Shown here piece after piece: positions 1-5,863 of a stretch of 6,489 bases of DNA. The DNA comes from Desulfobacteraceae bacterium. Lineage in GTDB: Bacteria; Desulfobacterota; Desulfobacteria; Desulfobacterales; ETH-SRB1. Position 1 is the stretch's first letter, and every line of letters begins with the position of its first letter. The translations under genes and the position numbers were made by a program. A model generated the notes under the pieces. That model saw nothing but the letters and a program-made list of their open reading frames with translations, was not told where the DNA came from and did no database searches. The stretch is from contig DAOWEW010000166.1 of the NCBI GenBank assembly GCA_030638305.1, positions 1-6,489 of the forward strand. Direction: 5' to 3'.

Positions 1-54
1 CCCAACTATGCATCACAGCTTCAGGCCGCCTTTGTCCGATCTCAAATCCCAAAA
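1..54 (-). repeat. Dispersed repeat, copy A (cut by the window edge)
   Basis: The reverse complement of this stretch matches copy C (3920-3994) almost base for base, with about three differences over some 45 positions. The shared core includes CAAAGGCGGCCTGAAGCTG. Only the first two thirds of the unit is present; the rest lies left of the window. Read on the + strand from base 1 it is open for 21 codons (…NYASQLQAAFVRSQI…) to TAG at 64-66, so it could also be the 3' end of an ORF or derive from one. It lies head to head with copy B. Confidence 0.75.
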
Positions 55-100
55 ATATTGAAATAGCTCGCTATTCCTTCAACTTTTGTGATTTGAGATC
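38..100. repeat. Imperfect palindrome joining repeat copies A and B
   Basis: The outer arms 38-54 (GATCTCAAATCCCAAAA) and 84-100 (TTTTGTGATTTGAGATC) pair at 16 of 17 positions. At the centre, AATAGC (62-67) and GCTATT (70-75) form a perfect 6-base stem around TC. Both stems share one centre of symmetry near position 69, so the whole 63-base block could extrude as a cruciform or fold as an RNA hairpin. It arises because the same repeat end is present in opposite orientations on each side. Confidence 0.75.
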
Positions 101-164
101 AAACAAATTCGACCCAAATCTGTGCGCCTACTTGGGGAAGTTAATTCGTCCACGTTCCTAAGAA
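84..164 (+). repeat. Dispersed repeat, copy B (diverged)
   Basis: Both ends match copy D (5782-5863): TTTTGTGATTTGAGATC at the left and GGGGAAGTTAATTCGTCCACG (first 20 bases compared) plus TTCCTA at the right. The middle 40 bases are strongly diverged from copies A, C and D. The terminal block CGTCCACGTTCCTA is identical in B and D and nearly so in C. The copy ends about 110 bases before the acyltransferase start. Its role is unknown. Confidence 0.7.
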
Positions 165-274
165 AGATTCAAAAAAAATAGTTTGACGGCAGCGCTGTTT
201 TGTATTTACAACTCAAAGCAATTGTTGCCTGTGAACGGTTACAAAAAATTTAGCCAAAATTAGAATTGCTGTAA

Positions 275-1267
275 ATGGAGCATCAATCGAAAATGTCTAA
301 ACCCAATGGTCTTTCAGGATCAATAAAAACGTTCATCGTTAATGTACCCAAAAACTATATTGTCAAAGCGGGAAATATATTAGGAGGACTTGCATACCTG
401 CTTGATGCGCGTCACAGACGCATCGTAAGACGCAATTTGAAATTTACCCACCCACAATGGTCGGAGAATCATATTAGAAAACTCTGTCTTCGTATTTTTC
501 AGAACATGGGAATTACTATCCTTGAAATCTGTCAAATAACTTGTTTCTCAAAAAAAGATATTTTGCAAAAAGTTAGAATAAGAGGAAAAGAAAATCTGTT
601 AAATACCACAAAAAGCCCTAAGGGCGTCATTATGATCTCTGCCCATATAGGAAACTGGGAAATGTGTCATCTTTTTTTGTCAAATTATTTGCAAAAATCA
701 CAGGTAGTGGTAGCGCGAAACCAATCTGTTTTTATTGAACGGATAATTAATAAGCTCAGGACAAGTACAGGAAATACAATTATCAGCAAAAAAGGAGCCA
801 TGATCAAACTGGTTCGCACCTTGCGCAAAGGCAAAATTATAGGACTACTGATCGACCAGGGAACTTCTCGTAGAGAAGGAGTTGATGTTACTTTTTTTGG
901 CCGCAAAACCAATGCCACCTATGCAGCCTCTTTGCTCGCTGCAAGATACAATTGCCCGGTTTTGCCGGTTTACTGTATAAGAGAACCTGACGCAAAGTTG
1001 ACAGTTGTTGTGGAACCCGCACTGAAATTACATAAAACTGCCGACGTGCATGCCGATTTGCAGACGAATACACAGATTATGACAAACTCTGTTGAAAAAA
1101 TAGTTAACTTATATCCGGAACAATGGTTATGGTTTCACAAACGATGGAAAAAACACCATCCGGAACTATATCCTGAAGATCTGGCCAAGCGCCGGCGCCG
1201 AAGAGAAAAAAGAAAAGCTTGCGACAAAAAAAACGATCAGCGTAAAAGGAACACTTTAATTCTTTGA
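275..1267 (+). CDS. LpxL/HtrB-like lysophospholipid/lipid A acyltransferase
   Basis: This 330-residue protein belongs to the bacterial lipid A biosynthesis acyltransferase family (LpxL/HtrB type). The family transfers a secondary acyl chain from acyl-ACP to a lipid A precursor at the inner face of the inner membrane. The HX4E catalytic motif is seen as SAHIGNWE (His124, Glu129). LLIDQGT lies around 191-197, and the family-typical C-terminal block EQWLWFHKRWK is at 282-292. An N-terminal segment around 17-45 is moderately hydrophobic but not a clear membrane helix. After residue 304 comes an unusually basic tail (RRRRREKRK and more) beyond the usual family end. The ATG at 275 has no good ribosome site. 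An in-frame ATG at 293 follows GGAG at 277-280 with a 12-base gap and may be the true start. Neighbouring envelope genes support an LPS role. The exact acyl position and substrate cannot be told. Confidence 0.88.
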   Translation: MEHQSKMSKPNGLSGSIKTFIVNVPKNYIVKAGNILGGLAYLLDARHRRIVRRNLKFTHPQWSENHIRKLCLRIFQNMGITILEICQITCFSKKDILQKVRIRGKENLLNTTKSPKGVIMISAHIGNWEMCHLFLSNYLQKSQVVVARNQSVFIERIINKLRTSTGNTIISKKGAMIKLVRTLRKGKIIGLLIDQGTSRREGVDVTFFGRKTNATYAASLLAARYNCPVLPVYCIREPDAKLTVVVEPALKLHKTADVHADLQTNTQIMTNSVEKIVNLYPEQWLWFHKRWKKHHPELYPEDLAKRRRRREKRKACDKKNDQRKRNTLIL

Positions 1268-1311
1268 AAAAAATCTGACAGGATAACAGGATGAACACAG
1301 CAATTCTCATT

Positions 1312-1380
1312 ATGAAAAAATAAGTTAGAATCCAATAGGTTAGAGATTCTATTTGCTCTTAAAATATCTAATTTTTTCAT
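1312..1380. repeat. Nested AT-rich inverted repeat between acyltransferase and GT4 genes
   Basis: ATGAAAAAAT (1312-1321) and ATTTTTTCAT (1371-1380) are perfect 10-base arms. Nested inside, TAGAATC (1326-1332) and GATTCTA (1345-1351) form a second perfect 7-base stem with a 12-base loop. The fold is AT-rich and lacks the GC stem of a standard intrinsic terminator, so I label it a repeat rather than a terminator. It could still attenuate read-through into the GT4 gene. Just before it, at 1278-1297, is a degenerate tandem of about 9 bases (ACAGGATA-type units). Confidence 0.5.
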
Positions 1381-1439
1381 CTAAAAGGGGTTGAAAAGAC
1401 ACTGTTAAAATAACTTCTTAAATTCAGGGACAATTATTG

Positions 1440-2621
1440 ATGACGAACAAACCAGGAAATAGCAATAATAAACCAGTTTCACAGATTAAAATTCTGCATT
1501 TATTGCCGGACAAGGATAGAAGATTCCCACTGTTCGACGATCTCGTAACCGGATTAGACAAGCAAACATTTTCTCATATTATCTGTTACCTGAGTGGAAA
1601 TAATAAAAAGCACAACTTGCTCCAAGAATTGGGATATGAAGTAATTGGTTTAGGTATCCCTAAACAGAGTTTGAAGCGATTTCGACCATCGTTAGTATTT
1701 CAACTCGCTACAATTATTAAAAAACAACACATTGATATCATACACTGCCAGCGGCATAAATGCACTGTTTATGGAACCATAGCGGCATGGATCGCGGGCA
1801 GGCATGTAAGGGTCGTAACCACCGTACACGGACAAAATTGCACAAGGACCCTTAGACGCAAATTATTGAATTGGACTCTTTTTACAAGGATTTCACGTAT
1901 CATCGGCGTGTCTATGGCGGTGCGCAATGACATACTAAAAACCAATTGGATCTCCCATTCTGATAAAGTCGTCGCTGTATACAACGGCATTGATATAGAA
2001 CGATTCAGCACTTCCAATCTTACGCGACAAGAGGCACAAAGCCGTCTTGGTCTTGCAGATAAAAATGCCTTTGTATTTGGCACCGTGGGTAGACTCACAA
2101 AGGTAAAAGGACAAAACATACTGCTTAAGGCCTACGCTCAAGTTCATGAGAAATATTCCAATTCACGGCTCATCCTTGCAGGGAAGGGACCGCTTGAGAC
2201 AGAGTTGCGAGAACTCGCAACCAGGTTAAGAGTCCGGAATAGCGTTATTTTTTTAGGACAAAGAAGAGATGTCCCCGAAGTATTGCGGACATACGATGCC
2301 TTTGTGCTTCCATCCCTTTCAGAAGGCCTCGGCCTTGCCCTTTTGGAAGCCATGGCAAGTGGTATTCCCGTTATTGCGTCAAAAGTTGGGGGTATCCCGG
2401 AAATTTTGAACAGTCCCGATTTGGGGATTATGGTCTCCCCCTCCTCCGTGGAAGATTTGGCTTTGGACATGGAACGATTGTGCGGTATGGATAAAACAAA
2501 ACGAGATGAGATTGGCAAGGCGTTAAGAGACAGGGTCCTGGACAAATTTACAAAGGAAAAAATGATCTTTAAAACCACTGAAGAATATATCGACGTCATG
2601 AATGAGGCCGGATCGTTATGA
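1440..2621 (+). CDS. GT4-family glycosyltransferase (GT-B fold)
   Basis: This 393-residue protein, counted from ATG 1440, is a family 4 (RfaG/WaaG-like) retaining glycosyltransferase that would transfer a sugar from an NDP-sugar donor at the cytoplasmic membrane face. The N-terminal half (about 15-185) is the acceptor-side Rossmann domain and includes IDIIHCQRHK and TTVHGQN. The C-terminal donor-binding domain starts near 205, with FGTVGRLTKVKGQ (213-225), LILAGKGPLE, and the EX7E motif EGLGLALLE (Glu295 and Glu303), followed by MASGIPVIAS and GGIPE. Length is typical for the family. A TTG at 1437 also precedes the ATG in frame. AGGGA at 1426-1430 gives a better 9-base spacing to ATG 1440. 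The stop codon is 3 bases from the stop of the opposing gene. Donor and acceptor sugars cannot be inferred; LPS or capsule glycan assembly is suggested by the neighbours. Confidence 0.92.
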   Translation: MTNKPGNSNNKPVSQIKILHLLPDKDRRFPLFDDLVTGLDKQTFSHIICYLSGNNKKHNLLQELGYEVIGLGIPKQSLKRFRPSLVFQLATIIKKQHIDIIHCQRHKCTVYGTIAAWIAGRHVRVVTTVHGQNCTRTLRRKLLNWTLFTRISRIIGVSMAVRNDILKTNWISHSDKVVAVYNGIDIERFSTSNLTRQEAQSRLGLADKNAFVFGTVGRLTKVKGQNILLKAYAQVHEKYSNSRLILAGKGPLETELRELATRLRVRNSVIFLGQRRDVPEVLRTYDAFVLPSLSEGLGLALLEAMASGIPVIASKVGGIPEILNSPDLGIMVSPSSVEDLALDMERLCGMDKTKRDEIGKALRDRVLDKFTKEKMIFKTTEEYIDVMNEAGSL

Positions 2622-2624
2622 AGA

Positions 2625-3905
2625 TTATTCTGGAAATGACAGGGAATTACCCGGCAGCTCAGATGCCGCAACCAACGCAATCGGCAACCAGAAAAAAAGC
2701 CAGATCGGTTTTGGATGACGGATAAGTGTGTTGCCGTCTGTCACCATACAAATAATACCATACAGCAGCATACACGTTAGAAAAAATTTTTGCAGTTTTT
2801 CGATACGGGTCAATCCTTGCCATATGGCTGAACCTGCCAGCGCGCTTAGCAGCAACAACCCGATAATCCCACCGTAAAACAGTGTAGTCATATAAACGCT
2901 GTGATGATGTAGCATCTTCGCTCCGTCTGACATAATCAGCCGGGTATCTGCAGTCAGACCATGACCGAAAAATGGCGCATCCTTAATCTGCACAAGACTT
3001 TGCCCCCATATTTCCAGGCGATACGAAGTCCCTCTGAAAATACGCGCTTTGAAAAAATCAGGATAGAGGATAAACATGGCTGCAATTGCAACCGAAAGAA
3101 TCAGCAAAAGAAGAAAAAAATTGTTGCGGTGACCATGATCCTCTTCTTTATAGGAAAAGCCTCCTATTAACGACCAGGCAAGGATAGTAACGCCACATGC
3201 GAGCAGAGGGCCACGACTTTGAGCAAGCAGCATATATAAGAGGAGAACTAACAACATCCCAAGATATAGTAGTTTCATTTTTACTGTGCGTTGCTGTTGA
3301 AAAAGGTATGTGCACACAATAGCGAATATACCATATACGGATGATGCCATTATCGGATTTCCGAGCTGACCGAAACCAGATAGCCGGGCATTAGGGAATG
3401 GGTGTTGTCTGTAGTAAAACACGATATAACCGATTGCAAAAATTGCGGCCGTCCAACACAGCGTCACCAGCAGCCTGTGGAGAAAGTTCGGATACGTATG
3501 AATCAGATGGATCGTAACGCCAAGAAATATCAGGACATAGAACACCCGACGTCCGTATCTGGAGATATCTGCCAGATCGCAATTGTCTGCCCAAAATAGC
3601 GTGGAAAACATATAGATAAGAAATATTGTGCTCAGCAAAAATATCCTGTTGAAAAAGAGCGATCTGAGATCTACCTTTTTCATGAAGATTGATATAAAGA
3701 AGGGGAACGCTACGGCCACGTAAAAAAAATTGCAGTGGAATTTACTTGAGGGGAAAAAGAAAAAACCGAGTAAAAAAAGAGTATAGGAAACGGGCAGAAA
3801 AAAGTTCTGTAGTCGCGCAAGGTTCATCTGTACAAAGAAAGATGTCCATACCTGTGTAGATCCTGCAGTTTGAGGTATGGGTTGCTGTAAGTTTACATTA
3901 TTCAT
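2625..3905 (-). CDS. O-antigen ligase/polymerase-like polytopic membrane protein
   Basis: This 426-residue protein has roughly ten to twelve hydrophobic segments (for example 36-51, 59-74, 88-104, 121-136, 146-164, 210-227, 262-281, 340-360, 375-388, 401-414). It matches the O-antigen ligase (WaaL/Wzy_C-like) superfamily, which joins or polymerises undecaprenyl-linked glycan on the periplasmic side of the inner membrane. Characteristic motifs are AQSRGP (228-233), the periplasmic-loop pattern SYRLEIW…KDAPFFGHGL (295-317) and HHHSVYMTTLFYGGIIGLL (333-351). The histidine and arginine there correspond to residues conserved in this superfamily. Whether it is a ligase or a polymerase cannot be decided from sequence alone. 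The start is ATG (CAT at 3903-3905) with a weak purine-rich AAAGAGAA upstream. It is the only complete gene on the minus strand, so it is transcribed apart from its neighbours, presumably from a promoter in the repeat-bearing region 3906-4010. Confidence 0.85.
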   Translation of the reverse strand: MNNVNLQQPIPQTAGSTQVWTSFFVQMNLARLQNFFLPVSYTLFLLGFFFFPSSKFHCNFFYVAVAFPFFISIFMKKVDLRSLFFNRIFLLSTIFLIYMFSTLFWADNCDLADISRYGRRVFYVLIFLGVTIHLIHTYPNFLHRLLVTLCWTAAIFAIGYIVFYYRQHPFPNARLSGFGQLGNPIMASSVYGIFAIVCTYLFQQQRTVKMKLLYLGMLLVLLLYMLLAQSRGPLLACGVTILAWSLIGGFSYKEEDHGHRNNFFLLLLILSVAIAAMFILYPDFFKARIFRGTSYRLEIWGQSLVQIKDAPFFGHGLTADTRLIMSDGAKMLHHHSVYMTTLFYGGIIGLLLLSALAGSAIWQGLTRIEKLQKFFLTCMLLYGIICMVTDGNTLIRHPKPIWLFFWLPIALVAASELPGNSLSFPE

Positions 3906-3919
3906 AAAGTTTTCTCTTT

Positions 3920-3994
3920 AGGATTTGAGATTAGGCAAAGGCGGCCTGAAGCTGTGATGCATAGTTGTGGAAGTTGTTTCGTCCACGTTCCTTA
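3920..3994 (+). repeat. Dispersed repeat, copy C
   Basis: It runs from AGGATTTGAGATTAGGCAAA to CGTCCACGTTCCTTA. Its first 50 bases nearly equal the reverse complement of copy A, and its right end matches copies B and D. It begins 15 bases upstream of the O-antigen ligase-like start codon and points away from that gene. The minus-strand reading starting ERGRNNF (near 3988) is open for about 19 codons before a stop, a short run seen in part in copies A and D too. Confidence 0.8.
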
Positions 3995-4014
3995 GTATCA
4001 CACCTTGCTTTTTC

Positions 4015-4043
4015 TTGACACTCGGGAACGAAATAATTAGTTT
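4015..4043 (+). promoter_or_regulatory. Possible sigma70-type promoter for the broken GT2 gene
   Basis: A perfect -35-like TTGACA lies at 4015-4020. Seventeen bases later is TAGTTT (4038-4043), which matches only three of six positions of the -10 consensus. It points at the GT2 start at 4136, leaving a leader of about 85 bases. That leader contains a 14-base AT palindrome, TTAAAATATTTTAA (4062-4075). The weak -10 makes this tentative. Confidence 0.25.
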
Positions 4044-4135
4044 ATCAACAAATTCGGTTTTTTAAAATATTTTAACAGATTTTATTATTTTTAAAAAGCA
4101 AATTTGTTATCGACTTAATTGTCAGGGAATTATAG

Positions 4136-4267
4136 ATGCCAAAAGTAAGCGTTATTATACCAACTTACAACAGACAATATGTTATCGTAAAAACAGTAGA
4201 GAGCGTTCTGAATCAGAACAAAGTGCTACGCCTTCGGCGTGCTATAGATGGTTATAAGTTCAGATAG
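4136..4267 (+). pseudogene. GT2-family glycosyltransferase, truncated N-terminal stub
   Basis: The first 27 codons read as the start of a family 2 (GT-A fold) glycosyltransferase: MPKVSVIIPTYNR followed by VESVLNQ, the first beta strand and helix of the nucleotide-sugar binding domain. ATG 4136 is preceded by AGGGA (4125-4129), so the start looks genuine. After VLNQN the reading changes to KVLRLRRAIDGYKFR and stops at TAG 4265-4267. The change coincides with the hairpin-rich DNA that begins near 4220. The expected continuation (VVDDGS and the DXD region) is found nowhere in the window. I infer that insertion of the hairpin/rpn-type block, or a deletion, destroyed the gene, leaving about a tenth of the usual coding length. 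Confidence 0.8.
4225..4242. repeat. GC-rich hairpin with TTC loop
   Basis: ACGCC (4228-4232) and GGCGT (4236-4240) form a perfect stem around TTC, extended by GC/GC pairs with one bulged T. It lies exactly where the GT2 homology ends. Its reverse complement carries the same CCGAAGG core as the hairpins at 4314-4326 and 4382-4396. Confidence 0.6.
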
Positions 4268-4271
4268 AAAC

Positions 4272-4368
4272 AAAGTGAGCAAAGTTGTATGGTAAAAAAA
4301 GTTAAAATTGGCAGTGCCGAAGGCGCATTCATTAACTTTAGGCACTTTAATATACTTTAGCTCACTTT
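4272..4368. repeat. 97-base imperfect inverted repeat upstream of the rpn-type gene
   Basis: AAAGTGAGC (4272-4280) pairs perfectly with GCTCACTTT (4360-4368). AAAGT (4281-4285) pairs with ACTTT (4354-4358), with one bulged base. AAAGTTAA (4298-4305) pairs with TTAACTTT (4332-4339). The apex is a short hairpin, GTGCC-GAA-GGCGC (4314-4326), with one G-T pair. All four stems share a centre near 4320. The structure resembles a MITE/REP-type palindrome or a structured leader, and it ends 54 bases before the rpn-type ATG. Confidence 0.65.
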
Positions 4369-4381
4369 AGGCGCTTATGTC

Positions 4382-4396
4382 CGCACCGAAGGTGCG
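4382..4396. repeat. GC-rich hairpin with GAA loop just before the rpn-type gene
   Basis: CGCACC (4382-4387) and GGTGCG (4391-4396) form a perfect 6-base stem around GAA. It shares the CCGAAGG core with the apex hairpin at 4314-4326 and, in reverse, with 4225-4242. It sits 12 bases before the AAGGA ribosome site of the next gene, so it could influence its translation. No T-run follows, so it is not a standard terminator for the + strand. Confidence 0.6.
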
Positions 4397-4422
4397 CTAA
4401 TTTATGACAAGGATGGTAGATA

Positions 4423-5379
4423 ATGGGACATCACGATATTTTTTTTAAACATACGTTTTCAATAAAAGAACATGCGGTTGATTTTGCAAGCCATGTTCTT
4501 CCTGCTGAAATAAACGCAAAGCTTGATTATTCAACTATCTGTTTGGAAAATACTTCCTACGTGGACAAAGAACTATCTGAACATTTTTCAGATACGGTAT
4601 ATTCATGTTCTTATGAACAGTCAAAAATAAAGATTGCTCTTTTGTTTGAACATAAAAGTTCGCCTGACAACAATTTACCATACCAGCTAAACAGATATAT
4701 GATCAAGATGTGGGAATATAATATCAAACAAAAGGAAGCTTTTGTTCCGGTTATTCCCATTGTTTTATATCATAGCAAAGAAAACTGGAAGCCAGCCAGA
4801 CTTAAATCATGTTTTAAAAATTTACCGACAGAGTTGATGCCATTTATTCCTGATTTTAAATATGTTTTTGTGGATTTATCTGATTATACGAATGAGGAGA
4901 TTATAAATAAAATATTTACTCAATCATCTTTAAAAATTAGTTTGTTGATATTAAAAAATATTTTCTATGCTGAAAAGCTGGAAAAAGAGTTAAGGGATTT
5001 TTTTGAAATAGGCAGAATCTATTTTCAAGAAGAAAAGGGTTTGAAATTTCTTGAATCCATTATAAGATACATATTTCAGGTAACAGAAATTAAAACATTA
5101 AGGGTTGTAGAGGCAATCAAACCTGTAACACCCGAAGGAGGTGATCTTGCCATGACTACTGCTGAAAAACTTATACAAGAAGGAAGTTACAATACATTGT
5201 ATTCTGTAATACAGACCATGAGAAAAAACGGGCTTGCAGATGATAATATAGCAAAAATGATGAATTTAGAAGTTTCATTTGTGAAAAAAATACTCAGTAA
5301 TAAAAAAATTGAAATTCCGTTGAATCTTTTAAGAGGGGAGTTCGAAGAGAAGGTCAAGGGGTCAGGTATTCATTCTTAA
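4423..5379 (+). CDS. Rpn-family PD-(D/E)XK nuclease / putative transposase
   Basis: This 318-residue protein belongs to the Rpn (YhgA-like, Transposase_31) family. Members are DNA endonucleases that promote RecA-independent recombination and, in E. coli, act as toxins with antiphage effect. The N-terminal HDIFFKHTFS block is typical. The nuclease core shows Asp57 (SDTVYS), Glu76 and Lys78 (LLFEHKS, the E-x-K of PD-(D/E)XK) and Gln88 (YQLNRYM), then VIPIVLYH (110-117). The C-terminal part (about 244-295) ends in a helix-turn-helix-like segment, NGLADDNIAKMMNLEVSFVKKIL. AAGGA at 4409-4413 lies 9 bases before the ATG. The gene appears intact and full length. It is visibly AT-richer than the GT4 gene, and it follows directly on structured DNA that cuts a GT2 gene, which suggests horizontal arrival. 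An internal start is described separately. Confidence 0.9.
   Translation: MGHHDIFFKHTFSIKEHAVDFASHVLPAEINAKLDYSTICLENTSYVDKELSEHFSDTVYSCSYEQSKIKIALLFEHKSSPDNNLPYQLNRYMIKMWEYNIKQKEAFVPVIPIVLYHSKENWKPARLKSCFKNLPTELMPFIPDFKYVFVDLSDYTNEEIINKIFTQSSLKISLLILKNIFYAEKLEKELRDFFEIGRIYFQEEKGLKFLESIIRYIFQVTEIKTLRVVEAIKPVTPEGGDLAMTTAEKLIQEGSYNTLYSVIQTMRKNGLADDNIAKMMNLEVSFVKKILSNKKIEIPLNLLRGEFEEKVKGSGIHS
5135..5146 (+). promoter_or_regulatory. Internal Shine-Dalgarno site inside the rpn-type gene
   Basis: AAGGAGGTGATC is a 12-base perfect complement of the canonical 3' end of bacterial 16S rRNA, and no ribosome site elsewhere in the window is as strong. Its AGGAGG core ends 10 bases before an in-frame ATG at 5152. 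The main rpn start has only AAGGA, so internal initiation could equal or exceed it. The codons used spell PEGGDL. Confidence 0.75.
5152..5379 (+). CDS. Possible intragenic small protein: C-terminal domain of the Rpn-type protein (RpnS-like)
   Basis: The ATG at 5152 is codon 244 of the rpn frame and would yield a 75-residue protein beginning MTTAEKLIQEG and ending at the shared stop. It contains only the C-terminal helical region with the helix-turn-helix-like segment and none of the nuclease residues Asp57, Glu76 or Lys78. In E. coli, Rpn genes are known to make a small C-terminal protein from an internal start that inhibits the full-length toxin. The equivalent role here is inferred from position, size and the very strong ribosome site. 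The initiation signal is seen directly; expression and antitoxin activity are not. Confidence 0.6.
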   Translation: MTTAEKLIQEGSYNTLYSVIQTMRKNGLADDNIAKMMNLEVSFVKKILSNKKIEIPLNLLRGEFEEKVKGSGIHS

Positions 5380-5450
5380 CAGATAGGGTGCAATACAAAA
5401 AAGTGACCTAGAACAAAACGTGACCATTCCGGTACTGGGAAGTACCAATT

Positions 5451-5558
5451 GAATGATGAATGTCGAACAGGGAATATCAAAGTGTGGATGCCTTTTTTTA
5501 AAATTATTAAGTACCTTCATTCGTAATTCGACATTCCCTGTTCGACATTCGACATTTA
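5451..5558. repeat. Palindromic repeat with 17-base perfect arms
   Basis: AATGTCGAACAGGGAAT (5459-5475) is the exact reverse complement of ATTCCCTGTTCGACATT (5533-5549). Similarity continues outward, where GAATG-type units recur (TTCGACATTC twice at the right), and weakly inward, giving an element of about 108 bases centred near 5504. The arms contain short repeated ATTCGACATT-type words, suggesting a family of self-complementary intergenic repeats. Reading frames through it are an accident of these words. Confidence 0.7.
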
Positions 5559-5781
5559 ATCAGCATATTCAATGGCTAAAAATATTATCATCAATGATGC
5601 AACTTTTTTGTAGTGTTCACTCTATTTCTTCTGAAAAGAAAAGTCACCAGGATCAAGGCTCGAATAGTTAAGATTTAAGATGCGCCTCCCTATTTCGTTC
5701 AAAAATATAGCAGACAAGTCACTTTTCGCATAGCACCAGGGCGGGCATAAAAGTTGATGGAATCGCGGGTTATTTTGATAA

Positions 5782-5863
5782 TTTTGTGCTTTGAGATCGG
5801 GCAAAGGTGGCCTGAAGCTATGATGGCATAGTTGGAGAAGTTATTTCGTCCACGTTCCTAAAG
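5782..5863 (+). repeat. Dispersed repeat, copy D
   Basis: It shares TTTTGTG(C)TTTGAGATC with copy B at the left, GCAAAGGTGGCCTGAAGCT with copies A and C in the middle, and CGTCCACGTTCCTA with copy B at the right, so it ties the family together. One extra base relative to A and C (ATGGCATAG versus ATGCATAG) breaks the short reading frame seen on the other strand in A and C. It lies in the same orientation as copy C, with the GT2 stub and rpn-type gene between them, and ends about 80 bases before the kinase gene. Confidence 0.8.

Noticed and set aside
183..211. TTGACG plus downstream AT sequence as a promoter for the acyltransferase
   Set aside because: No -10 element with an acceptable match at 16-18 base spacing.
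5403..5425. Two GTGACC words 17 bases apart as a possible insertion-sequence end
   Set aside because: Too short, and no matching inverted end or transposase nearby.
5431..5446. Hairpin GGTACT/AGTACC as a terminator after the rpn-type gene
   Set aside because: The stem is only 6 bases and no T-run follows on either side.
5572..5613. Short frame reading MAKNIIINDATFL as a gene remnant
   Set aside because: Only 13 codons with no ribosome site and no recognisable family; it may be chance.
5453..5671. Open frame of 72 codons on the + strand
   Set aside because: It is made largely of the translated palindromic repeat (NSTFPVRHSTFN-like words), lacks a ribosome site and shows no domain.
5622..5804. 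60-codon minus-strand frame
   Set aside because: It crosses unrecognised DNA and enters repeat copy D, with no ribosome site or family feature.
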